A stretch of DNA of 64,000 bases, taken from assembly GCF_001187845.1 (NCBI RefSeq), contig NZ_CP012160.1:2480001-2544000 (forward strand), in the 5' to 3' direction. Both the position numbers and the translations under genes were made by a program. Within the stretch, counting starts at the first letter, position 1. Every line of letters starts with the position of its first letter. Source of the stretch: Octadecabacter temperatus (GTDB taxonomy: Bacteria > Pseudomonadota > Alphaproteobacteria > Rhodobacterales > Rhodobacteraceae). The notes under the pieces are model-generated. The model was not told where the DNA came from and did no database searches. It saw only the letters and a program-made list of their open reading frames with translations. Positions 8,397 to 17,798 of this stretch are shown in pieces.

Positions 8397-9844
8397 AAAA
8401 CCCTCTAAACAGCCTGCGCATGATAGGATCTATATTGGTTCTTGCGGCGCTTATTATGGGCGGTGGCACGGTTTGGATGTGGACAAAATCCACGTCCGAT
8501 TGGCGCGCACATGGCACCGAAGCCTACGATGCTGGCGTGACTTTGTATTACGCAATGCAAAACGGCACCGCCCCCCCAGCAGGCATAGAGTTCGTACGCC
8601 TACCCGCCGACGACCAGATACATGCAACAAGCGGATCATTCCGCCAAATTGTGGGTGCTTCGCCTGCCTCGCGGATCACGATTGTCCCAATCTTGCCCGA
8701 TGCTGCCAATCAGATCACTGGGGCCTCTGTCACTATGGCTATCCTTTCACCCGATCTGACCTACGGTCTTGCAGATCTACCGCGCCGCGACGGGCAAACG
8801 GCGGCAGAAACCATGGGCGCGATCACTCGAAAATTGGCCACGTTATGTAACGATCCGTTTGTCGTGGCCCGCATGGGAGATGCCGACTGGGTTGAAGTGG
8901 AAGGCGACGCGGTTTGGGGGTGCGCCGCTGCCCCCCCTGATCGCCGCATACTCGCAGCGCTTTTGGCGGTGGTCGCCACCGGCATTCTCATGACCGTCGC
9001 GTTGAATTTGCCCGTGTCATTCTTGTCCTTTGCGGGACAGCTGAGAAACCGCCGACGCGTCGGCGGCCCCACTCGCTATGATCCAACTGGCCCACAAGAA
9101 CTGCAAGAAATCATTACAGCAGTTAACAGCTATCTGGAAATCGAACGCGAGCAATTGGCGGGTCGTGCCGCTGTCCTCTCGGGCGTGAGCCACGATCTTG
9201 GCACACCCGCCACACGGCTCCGCCTGCGCGCCGCGTTGATCCAAGACGCAGACTTACGCCGCAAATTTGAAACCGACATCGACAGCATGACAGGCATCAT
9301 CGAAAGCGTGCTGACCTATACCCATGTGGAAATGGGTGCCGAAGAACCGCGTAACCTGTCGTTGACGTCGCTGTTGGACGCAATCGTTTCCAACTACCAA
9401 GACGTGGACCGCCCAGTGACATTGCGCAAAGCCAAAGACGTCATCGTTCAAGGTGGGAAATCTATCTTCATGTCGCGGCAAGGCTACGGTGTGGTGTCCA
9501 ATGATCGTGACACAGTCGTTTATGGGCGTCCCGTATCGCTTGAACGGGCGATCACCAACTTGATTGAGAACGCGCTTAAATACGGTCGCCGCGCTACGGT
9601 ATCGCTAGAAGCAAACGCGCACTCCGCAACCATCATCATCGAAGATGAAGGCTCTGAAAGTTCTGCCGCTGAGATAGAAGAGCTTTTGGCACCGTTTCAA
9701 CGTGGTGAGAACACCAAGACGATAGATGGCCACGGACTTGGACTTACTATTGTGGCGACAATCGCTAAACTGCATGGCGGCAGACTGACATTCGAAGACT
9801 CCGCAACGGGTGTAACGGCGCGGTTAGTTATTCAGCGATCTTGA
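8393..9844 (+). CDS. Two-component sensor histidine kinase
   Basis: The 483-residue inner-membrane kinase starts with GTG overlapping the regulator stop. Membrane segments lie at ~9-29 and ~185-212, enclosing a ~155-residue periplasmic sensor region of no recognised family. A short HAMP-like linker follows. The H-box VSHDLGTP has phospho-accepting His267. The ATP-binding domain shows the N-box NLIENALKYG, a G1-like EDEG and the G2 loop GHGLGLTIV. It should phosphorylate the upstream regulator. The periplasmic sensor and the divergent glucose transporter suggest sensing of an external sugar or of its binding protein, which is inference. Confidence 0.88.
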   Translation: MKNPLNSLRMIGSILVLAALIMGGGTVWMWTKSTSDWRAHGTEAYDAGVTLYYAMQNGTAPPAGIEFVRLPADDQIHATSGSFRQIVGASPASRITIVPILPDAANQITGASVTMAILSPDLTYGLADLPRRDGQTAAETMGAITRKLATLCNDPFVVARMGDADWVEVEGDAVWGCAAAPPDRRILAALLAVVATGILMTVALNLPVSFLSFAGQLRNRRRVGGPTRYDPTGPQELQEIITAVNSYLEIEREQLAGRAAVLSGVSHDLGTPATRLRLRAALIQDADLRRKFETDIDSMTGIIESVLTYTHVEMGAEEPRNLSLTSLLDAIVSNYQDVDRPVTLRKAKDVIVQGGKSIFMSRQGYGVVSNDRDTVVYGRPVSLERAITNLIENALKYGRRATVSLEANAHSATIIIEDEGSESSAAEIEELLAPFQRGENTKTIDGHGLGLTIVATIAKLHGGRLTFEDSATGVTARLVIQRS

Positions 9845-10328
9845 GGCATAGAACGAAAAATAGACAGCCACGACGATTAGATATGCAATACTTCAATTGG
9901 CCAGAAGCGCTTTTTTTATTGCGGACTGCCGCCGGAATGGTCGGAGTTTAGCGTTAGGTCGCTACTGCTCTCAGAAGGGTGGTTTACTCGGATAGTAGAT
10001 CATCGAGCCATGCGATTGCAGCGCAACACTACAATGTCCGCTTTGGCGAAGTAGCAGCTGGACTCGATTTTCAATATATATGGCCACTGAGGGCCGTGTT
10101 ATCAGGGCTGTATTTTTCTGTTTCCCGAAATCAGACATTCGCGGCATCGCAAAAAATAGGTAGTGCGGGCTCTCAGCGGTCGTAAGCTGCGCTGACCACG
10201 AACGACTGGTCTAGTATGAACGGACTTTCGCTGCACGGTGCCTGAACTGGAAGACTGCGGACTCTGCTGCCTTTAGCTGCACTTGCGCCAATGTCTGCTT
10301 CGCGGATTAGAGATTTTCACCCCGGTCG
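9845..10328. other. Intergenic region with degenerate repeats
   Basis: No gene is supported. It contains one dispersed-repeat copy (10091-10139) and the related short motif CGGACTTTCGCTGCACGG near 10214. The composition resembles the other gene-free repeat stretches at 1.4-2.3 kb and 23.4-23.9 kb. Confidence 0.5.
10091..10139 (+). repeat. Dispersed intergenic repeat, second type, copy 1
   Basis: This 49-bp stretch aligns without gaps to 23598-23646 at 37 of 49 positions and shares the exact block TCTGTTTCCCGAAA. In the second location it sits just before the other repeat type, so the two motifs may be parts of a larger decayed element. Confidence 0.55.
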
Positions 10329-10718
10329 CTATCCTTGGAATTCAGAGCGGTTCACGACATCGCGCAGAAAATCGATCCGTTTTGCCGTATATTCAGCATG
10401 GCAATATGCAGCGCCGCTGTCATGGGCAAACAATAGTGGCCAGTATACCTTGCAGTCGCGTTCGCGCGTATTGCTCCAACTGATTTGAGACGCCTGCAGG
10501 TCATTGGCAAAATTTTGGCCTATAGAAAATTTAATAAACGTCATCGCATCGGTAAATTCGATTGCCAATTGTAAGTCCCATGCGGCAGCTTCGTCGGCCC
10601 AGCATTCCGTTGGGTCTTGGCTTTGGACGCATCCATTTTCACGGACTTGATTTTCATTCACGATGCTAAGGCAGTCTGCCGCATGTTCGGCAGTCACCAA
10701 GCTACTTGCGAGCGTCAC
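10329..10718 (-). CDS. LprI/DUF1311-like secreted protein, start uncertain
   Basis: The 129-residue frame ends in a pattern typical of the DUF1311 (LprI, lysozyme-inhibitor) family. It has paired cysteines, a conserved C-x(n)-W region (CWADEAAAWD) and LQASQISWSNTRERDCKVYW followed by a late Cys before a charged helix. GTG 10718 is preceded by AGGAGG at ten bases. The in-frame sequence continues upstream as RNFIAGGVGSVTLASSLVTA, which resembles a signal peptide, but the expected ATG is a TTA codon and the next upstream codons offer no start. Either the GTG is used with a short leader, or the start codon was lost and the gene is decaying. Family members act in the envelope; exact function here is unknown. 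It stands alone between repeats and a flavoprotein gene. Confidence 0.5.
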   Translation of the reverse strand: MTLASSLVTAEHAADCLSIVNENQVRENGCVQSQDPTECWADEAAAWDLQLAIEFTDAMTFIKFSIGQNFANDLQASQISWSNTRERDCKVYWPLLFAHDSGAAYCHAEYTAKRIDFLRDVVNRSEFQG

Positions 10719-11003
10719 AGAGCCGACACCTCCTGCAATGAAATTACGTAACTGCCCGATGTGCCTTGGTAAGGATAGCGCGGTTCAACGCTATTGGTAT
10801 CGCAGGTCAGCCTAACAGGTGCTTGCCCCGGCAGCGTTACCGTTATTCCCCCAGCTTTCCTCCACGTTTAGCATGGTGCCTGCTAATTCTATTTCGGTAC
10901 CAAAAATTCATCTTAGGTCAACTGACTTTCATCACTTAGCCGATGTTGCTGTAGACCGCAGCATTGGTCAGATTGGGCTCTAATGCGCGCCTAAGGGTGC
11001 TGT

Positions 11004-11756
11004 TTAGATGTGGGTGATAAAAGCTGTCACGCTTTGTGCATCAGCCCTTAGGCGGCCATCTTCATCAAAATTACTATCCTCATTGAATTGCATCAGGGGC
11101 AATTCGTCGAAACCGTCGATGATGCCAGCATGCGCGGATAATCGATCCGCCAACCTCGCCTCTGTCTGCTGTTTTTCATGGTCTTTCCAATAACCGTGAA
11201 CTCCGTGGATGACCTGTGGTTGGGCGACGTTACATCCCAGATATCGAAAGGTGTAAGCCAATGGCCACAGAAGCATACGCACGTCGCCCTCTTTGCCGTC
11301 TGGTGAGCTTTCGCTTTCGCCAGATCCTGTGCTGGTACAAAACAATACGGTTTTGTCGCGGTACCGCCCTGCATCAAATCGTTCGCTCGCGGTGTGCATC
11401 GCGCCGTTTGCTAGGACACGCTCACACCAGCCTTTGATAATCGCGGGTGGGCCGAACCACCAGATTGGGAAGTGCAAAATGATCCTGTCAGCCGCTCTGA
11501 ATTTTGCGATTTCGGCTTCGATTTCGGTTGGCAGCGTCCCGCGCTCTGATGCTTCCTCCTGACATTTAAGAACGTCTGAACCTGTATGATCTGGATAGTG
11601 TTCAAACCGCTCGACCGGATCAAAATTCATCTGCACCAAATCTGAACGTGACACAGTTCCACCTGCTTGCAGGCATGCCTGTTCTGTTTTTTTCGCCCAT
11701 GAATTGGTGAAAGAGCCCCTAGAAGGATGGGCTGTTATGATCAATGTATGTGTCAT
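11004..11756 (-). CDS. NAD(P)H quinone reductase-like flavoprotein
   Basis: The 250-residue protein has a flavodoxin-2 fold of the NQO1/KefF/MdaB group. It opens with MTHTLIITAHPSRGSFT, where the phosphate-binding serine/threonine turn is visible, and has the motif LHFPIWWFGPPAIIKGWCER, typical of the flavin-binding loop. It likely carries out two-electron reduction of quinones using FAD or FMN. Start 11756 was chosen because TTAGGAG lies seven bases upstream, while the longer frame overlaps the divergent regulator's promoter region. It is transcribed away from the DeoR-type regulator at 11913 across a 156-base gap. A regulatory link between them is possible but not shown. Confidence 0.82.
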   Translation of the reverse strand: MTHTLIITAHPSRGSFTNSWAKKTEQACLQAGGTVSRSDLVQMNFDPVERFEHYPDHTGSDVLKCQEEASERGTLPTEIEAEIAKFRAADRIILHFPIWWFGPPAIIKGWCERVLANGAMHTASERFDAGRYRDKTVLFCTSTGSGESESSPDGKEGDVRMLLWPLAYTFRYLGCNVAQPQVIHGVHGYWKDHEKQQTEARLADRLSAHAGIIDGFDELPLMQFNEDSNFDEDGRLRADAQSVTAFITHI

Positions 11757-11912
11757 GCAAAAGCTCCTAAGGCATTCATTTGAATGGTGTTTGATGCAAC
11801 GTACCGCGCGGTTTCTGGGATGGAAATGCACAATATGATCATTATAAGTCATTTTGGTGATTGTTTTTGATCGTATTATTTGGTTGGATGCATTTGAACC
11901 AAGGATGGAATC

Positions 11913-12707
11913 ATGACCGAAGATCGTCAATCTAAACTGCTCTTGTTGCTTTTATCGCAAGGTCAGAAGTCGGTGCATGATATTGTGGTCGCCTTAAATG
12001 CCTCTCCTGCGACTGTGCGGCGGGATCTGTCCGAACTGGAGCAATCGGGGCGGATCGAACGGCTGCATGGGGGCGCGCGCATCGCAACCGGATCACAAAA
12101 GGAACTGGCATTCTCGGCGCGTGAAGACAATCAGATCGCTGCAAAGCGTGCGATTGCCAACGCGGCCTCTGCGCTTATCCAGCCGAATGAGGCAATTTTT
12201 CTGGATGCTGGTACGACTGTTCTTCAACTGGCGCGCCATATCAAAAGCAATTCGGTTCCGATCAATGTGTTCACCAACGGGTTGGTCATCGCGCAAGAAC
12301 TGGCGCACGTCGCCCATGTGAACGTCACGCTTATTGGCGGCCGCGTGCGATCTGAAAACCTGTCGATGGTGGGGCCAGCTGCGATTGCGATGTTGGACAG
12401 CTTATGGTTCGACCGCTTGTTTTTAGGGGCCTCTGCCATTGATCTTGGGGGTCACATCACAAGTCTTGACGCAGACGAAGCCGCAACAAACGCACAAATG
12501 GTTGCACGCAGTGCATCGCTGGTCGTTCTTGCTGATGGTACGAAATTCAACACACGCATCACCCACGCGGTCACCAAATTGGGCGAAGGCAACCATTTGA
12601 TCTCGGACGCGAAACCGACAGGCGCGTTTGGTGCATTTATTGATGCAGCCGATGTGTCATTTACCCAGTCTGGCAAGCCCGCGACCCTTCGGGTTTCACA
12701 TGGATAG
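11913..12707 (+). CDS. DeoR/AgaR-family sugar-phosphate-responsive repressor
   Basis: The 264-residue protein has an N-terminal DeoR winged helix (residues ~1-60, ASPATVRRDLSELEQSGRIERLHGGA, split here by motif TVRRDL). A C-terminal DeoRC sugar-phosphate-binding domain follows, with AGTTVLQLA and the G-G-x(n)-LGASAIDLGG region. DeoR proteins are repressors released by a phosphorylated sugar. It starts a tightly packed rightward operon with a sugar kinase, AgaS and KbaZ, so the AgaR role (amino-sugar or galactose-type phosphates) is the best guess. The stop overlaps the next gene by eight bases. Confidence 0.87.
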   Translation: MTEDRQSKLLLLLLSQGQKSVHDIVVALNASPATVRRDLSELEQSGRIERLHGGARIATGSQKELAFSAREDNQIAAKRAIANAASALIQPNEAIFLDAGTTVLQLARHIKSNSVPINVFTNGLVIAQELAHVAHVNVTLIGGRVRSENLSMVGPAAIAMLDSLWFDRLFLGASAIDLGGHITSLDADEAATNAQMVARSASLVVLADGTKFNTRITHAVTKLGEGNHLISDAKPTGAFGAFIDAADVSFTQSGKPATLRVSHG

Positions 12708-13608
12708 GACTGTTCTGTGCATTGATGGTGGGGGCACCAAAACGGCGGGCCTTGTTGCGGACGTCCACGGCGCATTGCATACTTTGACGCCAGCGGAGGG
12801 GTGCAATCCGCAAGATAGGCTCGGTTGGCAGAATGCGCTTGGTTCCCTTTTTGATCAGGCGCCGGGCATCGATTTTGCAGTCATTGGCATGCCCGGTTTT
12901 GGGGAAGTCCCAAAGCATGATACCGAAGCCGTAAATTTCATCAAAACTAAGATCAGCGCCGATCATCTGATCATCAATGACGTCGAATTGGCCTTTCGCG
13001 GTGCGTTCCCTGATCGGAACGGTGTTTTGGTTCTGGCGGGCACAGGATCAATGGCCATCGGGCAAGCTGGTGGCGATATTCGGCGATCTGGCGGGTGGGG
13101 CCATTGGCTGGGCGATGAGGGCAGCGCGTTCTGGATCGGGCAACAGGCGTTGTCACGCGCCGCGGCAGAACTGGATGGCAGAACGCCACACGTCGGGTTC
13201 GCCGCGAAATTGGCTGATGCGCTAGATGCGCCAAACCATCCTTTCGGGCTTTTGGACTGGGCAATGCAGGATGGTTCAAGTCGTGCGCGGATCGCAAGTG
13301 TTGCACGTACCGTGGATGATTTGTCTTTGTCAGGTGACGTCACCGCGCGTTCTATTTTGGGCGCAGCCGCATGCCATTTGACCGCATTGGCGCAATCTGT
13401 TTTGCACACGTCCCAGCCGTGGGCCCATGCCGGTTCTGTCTTTCAAAGCACACACATCACTGACGCGATGACGCAGTCACTTGGCCCGGCAAAACCACCC
13501 GCGACAAGCGCGTTGGTCGGGGGCGTTCTTCATGCTGCGACACTGGCAGGGTGGGACACCTCACCTGCTTGGACCGATAAAGTTATGTCGCAAGGCACTC
13601 ATTTATGA
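12700..13608 (+). CDS. BadF/BadG-type N-acetylhexosamine kinase (AgaK-like)
   Basis: The 302-residue protein belongs to the BadF/BadG/BcrA ATPase family, which includes N-acetylglucosamine and N-acetylgalactosamine kinases. It opens with the phosphate loop CIDGGGTKTAGLVAD, followed by NDVELAFRGAF, GTGSMAIG and the characteristic GGWGHWLGDEGSAFWIG. The ATG at 12700 overlaps the regulator's stop by eight bases; the longer frame upstream encodes only regulator shadow. With an AgaR-type regulator before it and AgaS after it, the likely substrate is (N-acetyl)galactosamine or a related hexosamine, giving the 6-phosphate. Glucosamine cannot be excluded. Confidence 0.82.
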   Translation: MDRTVLCIDGGGTKTAGLVADVHGALHTLTPAEGCNPQDRLGWQNALGSLFDQAPGIDFAVIGMPGFGEVPKHDTEAVNFIKTKISADHLIINDVELAFRGAFPDRNGVLVLAGTGSMAIGQAGGDIRRSGGWGHWLGDEGSAFWIGQQALSRAAAELDGRTPHVGFAAKLADALDAPNHPFGLLDWAMQDGSSRARIASVARTVDDLSLSGDVTARSILGAAACHLTALAQSVLHTSQPWAHAGSVFQSTHITDAMTQSLGPAKPPATSALVGGVLHAATLAGWDTSPAWTDKVMSQGTHL

Positions 13609-13628
13609 CACTCAAAGGAGCCTCTCAG

Positions 13629-14582
13629 ATGGCACTCACAATTGATGGTATCACCGGACAATTCGACTTTTGGCGCAAGGCAAAGATGCCAGCGCCATTG
13701 CCTGTTACCGAAGTCACCTACGTCGTGATCGGCTGTGGGACCAGCTATAACCTTGCCCTCGCCGTGGCCGCTGCAATGTGCGCTGCGGGCCACAGCGCGA
13801 TTGGCGTGCCTGCGGGTGAATGGTTTGACCGACCAGAGGCCTATCTGCCCAAAAGTGCCAACGCTAAGATCATTGCATTGTCGCGCAGCGGCACGACAAC
13901 AGAAACGGTGCGGGCCGCACAGGCCAGTCGGGCGCGGGGCCTTCATGTGACGGGGATATCTTGCGCGCCAAAGACCGCATTGGAAGCCGCCTCTGACACG
14001 GTAATCGTCTATGACACGCATCCTGCCGAAGGCATAGTGATGACATCATCTGCGTCCTTGATGCTGCTTGCAGGCTATGCGTTGGCCGGCCTGACGGTTG
14101 ATGATGTACTCACAGCACAGGCAGAAACGTTGCTGAACGCATTGAACGCCGCTGATATTGCCCCATTCCATACCCGCGACCACATCGTGTTTCTTGGTGG
14201 GGGTGCACATTACGGCGTTATGCTTGAAGGCGGCCTGAAGCTAATGGAAATGGCGATCACCGCGACGCAGACGTTTCATCCCGGTGAATATCGCCACGGC
14301 CCGATCAGCTTGATCGACGAAGGATCTGCGGTCGTTATGCTGTATCACAGCGACACAGCAGCGGCGGACGCGGATCTTGTCCAAGAAGTCCAAGCCAAAG
14401 GCGCATTCGTTGTCGGGATTGGTGGGCCGGGGGATGTGTCCTTGCCTGTCGGCGCAATCGGTGACCTTGTGGGCGCAGAAGCCCTGCCAGCGTTACAATT
14501 GCTCGGCGAACGTCATGCACAATCCAAGAACATTGACACCACAGCCCCCCGCCACTTGAGTAAAGTCGTGGTTTTAGCATGA
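13629..14582 (+). CDS. agaS: SIS-domain sugar isomerase/deaminase, AgaS-like
   Basis: The 317-residue protein carries two SIS (sugar isomerase) domains. Domain one shows GCGTSYNLALAVA and the SRSGTTTET loop; domain two shows FLGGGAHYGVMLEGGLKLMEM and HPGEYRHGP. These features fit AgaS, the galactosamine-6-phosphate deaminase/isomerase that yields tagatose 6-phosphate. The start at 13629 has AAAGGAG eight bases upstream. An ATG at 13605 overlaps the kinase stop but has no site. Its end overlaps kbaZ in ATGA, so the genes are coupled. GlmS-like deaminases are the main alternative; the adjacent KbaZ favours the tagatose route. Confidence 0.82.
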   Translation: MALTIDGITGQFDFWRKAKMPAPLPVTEVTYVVIGCGTSYNLALAVAAAMCAAGHSAIGVPAGEWFDRPEAYLPKSANAKIIALSRSGTTTETVRAAQASRARGLHVTGISCAPKTALEAASDTVIVYDTHPAEGIVMTSSASLMLLAGYALAGLTVDDVLTAQAETLLNALNAADIAPFHTRDHIVFLGGGAHYGVMLEGGLKLMEMAITATQTFHPGEYRHGPISLIDEGSAVVMLYHSDTAAADADLVQEVQAKGAFVVGIGGPGDVSLPVGAIGDLVGAEALPALQLLGERHAQSKNIDTTAPRHLSKVVVLA

Positions 14583-15865
14583 CCCCACTAGAGGCTTTTA
14601 TCGCGCTGCCAGCGGCCCATGGTGCCGGTCAAAAACCAGGTGTGACCTGCGTGTGTTCCGCGCATCCGTTGGTCATCGAGGCCGGATTGATCGAGGCCCA
14701 CACCGCCGGTCAAATCCCTTGCATTGAAGCGACGTGCAATCAGGTCAACCAAGACGGCGGATATACCGGAATGACCCCGGCTGATTTTCGCGACATTGTG
14801 ATGGGTATTGCCGATACGGTTGGCGTCCCGCACGACACCATACTGCTTGGCGGGGATCACCTTGGCCCGAACCCATGGCGTCATTTACCTGCGCAAGATG
14901 CTATGGCCAAGGCGCTCGTGATGACAAAAGCCTACGCTCAAGCCGGATTTGCAAAAATCCATCTGGATGCGTCAATGTCGTGCGCCGACGATCCCATCCC
15001 CCTCAGCAATGACGTCATCGCCGCGCGCGCCGCAGCCCTTATGGCGCAGTCTGAAGATGGGGCCACAGCCGGTGGCCATCCGCCCCCCGCCTATATCATT
15101 GGCACCGAAGTTCCAGTTCCCGGTGGCGCATCAGAGGGCCACGAACATTTGGTCGTGTCCCGCCCCGAAGACGCGGCTGCCACCGTGTTGGCCCATGTAG
15201 ACGCGTTAAGATCGGCAAACCTTGACCACGTCTGGCCCCGAATTGTCGGCCTTGTCGTTCAGCCCGGTGTCGAATTTGGCCAGATCGACATTGATCGTTA
15301 TGTTTCAAGCGCAGCAGCACAGTTGTCTGAATGGCGGGCGGCCCAAGACGCCTTAGTCTTCGAAGCCCATTCGACCGACTATCAACCCGCACAAGTCCTG
15401 TCCCAATTGGTGCAAGACGGCTTTCCAATCCTCAAGGTTGGCCCTGGATTAACCTTTGCGATGCGCGAGGCATTTTACGGATTGGATGCCATCGCGGGTG
15501 AAATGTCGGATGACTACGTGGCCGGATTCCTGCCCAAAACAATGGAAGCGGTCATGATGGAAAACCCAGTACAATGGCGCAGTTATGTCAGCGGCACCGA
15601 GCATGAACAAAAAACCCAGCGCCATTTCGGGCGGTCCGACCGGATCCGGTATTTGTGGCCGGACCCGACCGCGAAGGCCGCGATGGATACCCTTTTGGCG
15701 ACGCTTGGGAGCAGCGAAATACCGTGGTCTTTGATCTCTCAACATCTTGGCCGCTTGGCGGATGATGTTGCGGACGGCACGCAATTGCCCGTGGCGCGCG
15801 ACCTTGTTCTTGGCGCGATCCGTGCGGCCTTGGCCCCCTACACCACCGCCTGTCAGGAGGGCTAG
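14579..15865 (+). CDS. kbaZ: Tagatose-bisphosphate aldolase-associated protein (KbaZ/GatZ/AgaZ)
   Basis: The 428-residue protein matches the KbaZ/GatZ family (PF08013). It has CSAHPLVIEA, EATCNQVNQDGGYTGM, LLGGDHLGPNPW, HLDASMSCADD and EAHSTDYQ. In enterobacteria GatZ/KbaZ stabilise the catalytic class II aldolase GatY/KbaY. In Shewanella genome work the family was proposed to be a tagatose-6-phosphate kinase (AgaZ). No KbaY-type aldolase or other tagatose kinase is in the window, which makes the kinase reading attractive here or means the aldolase is elsewhere. The next gene, an ABC ATPase, starts three bases after its stop. Confidence 0.88.
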   Translation: MTPLEAFIALPAAHGAGQKPGVTCVCSAHPLVIEAGLIEAHTAGQIPCIEATCNQVNQDGGYTGMTPADFRDIVMGIADTVGVPHDTILLGGDHLGPNPWRHLPAQDAMAKALVMTKAYAQAGFAKIHLDASMSCADDPIPLSNDVIAARAAALMAQSEDGATAGGHPPPAYIIGTEVPVPGGASEGHEHLVVSRPEDAAATVLAHVDALRSANLDHVWPRIVGLVVQPGVEFGQIDIDRYVSSAAAQLSEWRAAQDALVFEAHSTDYQPAQVLSQLVQDGFPILKVGPGLTFAMREAFYGLDAIAGEMSDDYVAGFLPKTMEAVMMENPVQWRSYVSGTEHEQKTQRHFGRSDRIRYLWPDPTAKAAMDTLLATLGSSEIPWSLISQHLGRLADDVADGTQLPVARDLVLGAIRAALAPYTTACQEG

Positions 15866-15868
15866 ACT

Positions 15869-16918
15869 ATGGGTACGTTGAAACTGGATAACATCACTAA
15901 GTCCTACGGCGCCGTAGAAGTGTTACACGGCATCAATTTCGATGTGGCCGAAGGGGAATTTATCGCCCTTGTGGGCCCATCCGGCTGCGGGAAATCCACG
16001 CTTTTGCGGATGATCGCGGGGCTTGAGGCCGTCACATCAGGCGAGATTTCAATGGGCGATAAAGTCGTTAACGAAGTCGCACCCGCCGAACGTGATGTGG
16101 CCATGGTGTTTCAATCCTACGCTTTGTATCCGCATATGACCGTGCGCCAGAACATGGGGTTTGCTCTGGAAATGGCATCGGTGCCCAAGGCCGAAGCTGC
16201 TAAATCCGTTGAACATGCGGCAAACATTTTGGGCCTGACGCCGTATCTGAAACGCCGCCCTAAAGAACTATCTGGCGGGCAAATGCAACGCGTGGCGATG
16301 GGGCGTGCCATCGTGCGCAACCCAGAGATTTTCTTGTTCGACGAACCGCTATCCAATCTTGATGCACAACTGCGCGGACAGGTGCGCGGCGAAATCCAGA
16401 CCCTGCATGACAAACTGAAAACGACGACGATTTATGTGACTCATGATCAAGTCGAAGCGATGACACTGGCCGACCGGCTTGTGGTACTGCGCGCCGGGCA
16501 TGTCGAACAGATCGGCACGCCACTTGATCTTTATGACCGTCCTTTAACGCCATTCGTGGCTGGATTTATTGGTGCACCGCCGATGAACCTGTTTGAAGGA
16601 TCATATGCTGCGGGTGCCTTAACGCTCCAAGATAGTACAAAGCTGGTCGTGGCCACGGGAATACATCTGGCGCAAGAAGATACGACGATTATTGGTGTGC
16701 GACCCGAGCATTTGCACCGTGCCGCCCATGGGTGGCCTGCCAAAGTGACGCTTGTGGAAACGATGGGTCATGAAACCCATGTTTCGGCGATGATTGGTGA
16801 AACGGCCGTGACTTACACCATGACAACACGCGATTTCCCCAAAGCCGGAGACGACATTTTCTTGTCCCCTGACCCGACGCAGTTGCACGTTTTCCGCAAT
16901 GGCGAACGCCAGAACTAA
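15869..16918 (+). CDS. Carbohydrate ABC transporter ATPase (UgpC/MsmK type)
   Basis: The 349-residue CUT1 ATPase is intact. It has Walker [10 protein letters not shown], the Q-loop VFQSYALYPHM, signature ELSGGQMQRVAMGRA, Walker B FLFDEPLSNLDA, the switch histidine in YVTHDQVEAMT, and a C-terminal TOBE-like domain (GVRPEHLH). It should power the binding protein and permeases encoded at 18-21 kb, although it is separated from them by the AraC gene on the other strand. MalK-type ATPases can serve several transporters, so it might also energise the glucose system whose own ATPase gene is frameshifted. The stop overlaps the convergent AraC gene's stop by four bases. Confidence 0.9.
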   Translation: MGTLKLDNITKSYGAVEVLHGINFDVAEGEFIALVGPSGCGKSTLLRMIAGLEAVTSGEISMGDKVVNEVAPAERDVAMVFQSYALYPHMTVRQNMGFALEMASVPKAEAAKSVEHAANILGLTPYLKRRPKELSGGQMQRVAMGRAIVRNPEIFLFDEPLSNLDAQLRGQVRGEIQTLHDKLKTTTIYVTHDQVEAMTLADRLVVLRAGHVEQIGTPLDLYDRPLTPFVAGFIGAPPMNLFEGSYAAGALTLQDSTKLVVATGIHLAQEDTTIIGVRPEHLHRAAHGWPAKVTLVETMGHETHVSAMIGETAVTYTMTTRDFPKAGDDIFLSPDPTQLHVFRNGERQN

Positions 16919-17778
16919 TGCCCGCGCATCTTGGAGCGGTAATCGCGTGGTGTCCGCCCAAGATGCGTTTTGAACGCATCATAAAGCCGCGTCAAAGAAC
17001 TGTATCCGGCGCGGTGTGCGATCTCTGAAATGCCATGATCGGTCTCTGCCAGAAGCCGCATCGCGAGGCTTAACCTTTGGCGACGCAGGTATTGCGCGAT
17101 GGTCATTCCAAGGACACGACGAAAGGCGGCTTGTGCGTTTGTGGGGTGCAATCCGGTCTGGCTTGCGATGATTGCAACATCAATCGGGTCGGCCAAATTA
17201 TCCTGAATGAACGCCGTCATTTGCTCCACATGCCGCACACCGGTTGCCCGCCGTCCCTTCAACAAATCCGCCCCCTCAAGTGTGCCCGATTGGCGTGGTT
17301 CCACAGACATACGCCGTAGCCGCAACAGGATTTCTTCGCGCCAGATTTGTTGCACAACAGTGTCCGCACCGCCCCAACCCGCCGCCATATCCTCAAGCCT
17401 GTAACCGTCTTCGGGGGATTCCACACCCGATTGCACAAGCGCGCCCGCCAACACAGACGCCCGAAATTCGGGATCAATTGGCAAGGCCAAAAAACTACCG
17501 ATTGGGATGTAAGCGCAATACATCATCTGGTCTTCTTGCACCGATATAGTCTGGTGATTTATCGCCGCCCAAAATACCCCGATGCGACGCGGCAACAGCG
17601 ACACGCGCCGCCCGTTCATCAGGTAATCTATCCGACCTTTGGGGACCCAGTTGATCTCAAGGTGGTCATGCCAATGCGCGGCAGGCATGGCATCCGCCTC
17701 GTGGCGCTCGACAAAAAAATCATCAGGCGCAAGGCCCTCTTCGGGGGGGTCATAAAGACGCGTATCAGCCGTTGACAT
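16915..17778 (-). CDS. AraC-family regulator, MelR-like
   Basis: The 287-residue protein has an N-terminal cupin-like sensing domain (AHWHDHLEINWVPKGRIDY) and a C-terminal double helix-turn-helix of AraC/XylS type at ~190-285 (IASQTGLHPTNAQAAFRRVL and ISEIAHRAGYSSLTRLYDAF). Its organisation resembles MelR, the melibiose-responsive activator. It is divergent from the binding-protein gene at 17969 with 190 bases between, where a perfect palindrome is found. Activation of the transporter and GH4 operon by an alpha-galactoside is inferred. Confidence 0.85.
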   Translation of the reverse strand: MSTADTRLYDPPEEGLAPDDFFVERHEADAMPAAHWHDHLEINWVPKGRIDYLMNGRRVSLLPRRIGVFWAAINHQTISVQEDQMMYCAYIPIGSFLALPIDPEFRASVLAGALVQSGVESPEDGYRLEDMAAGWGGADTVVQQIWREEILLRLRRMSVEPRQSGTLEGADLLKGRRATGVRHVEQMTAFIQDNLADPIDVAIIASQTGLHPTNAQAAFRRVLGMTIAQYLRRQRLSLAMRLLAETDHGISEIAHRAGYSSLTRLYDAFKTHLGRTPRDYRSKMRGH

Positions 17779-17798
17779 GAAAACCTCTAAATCACTTC

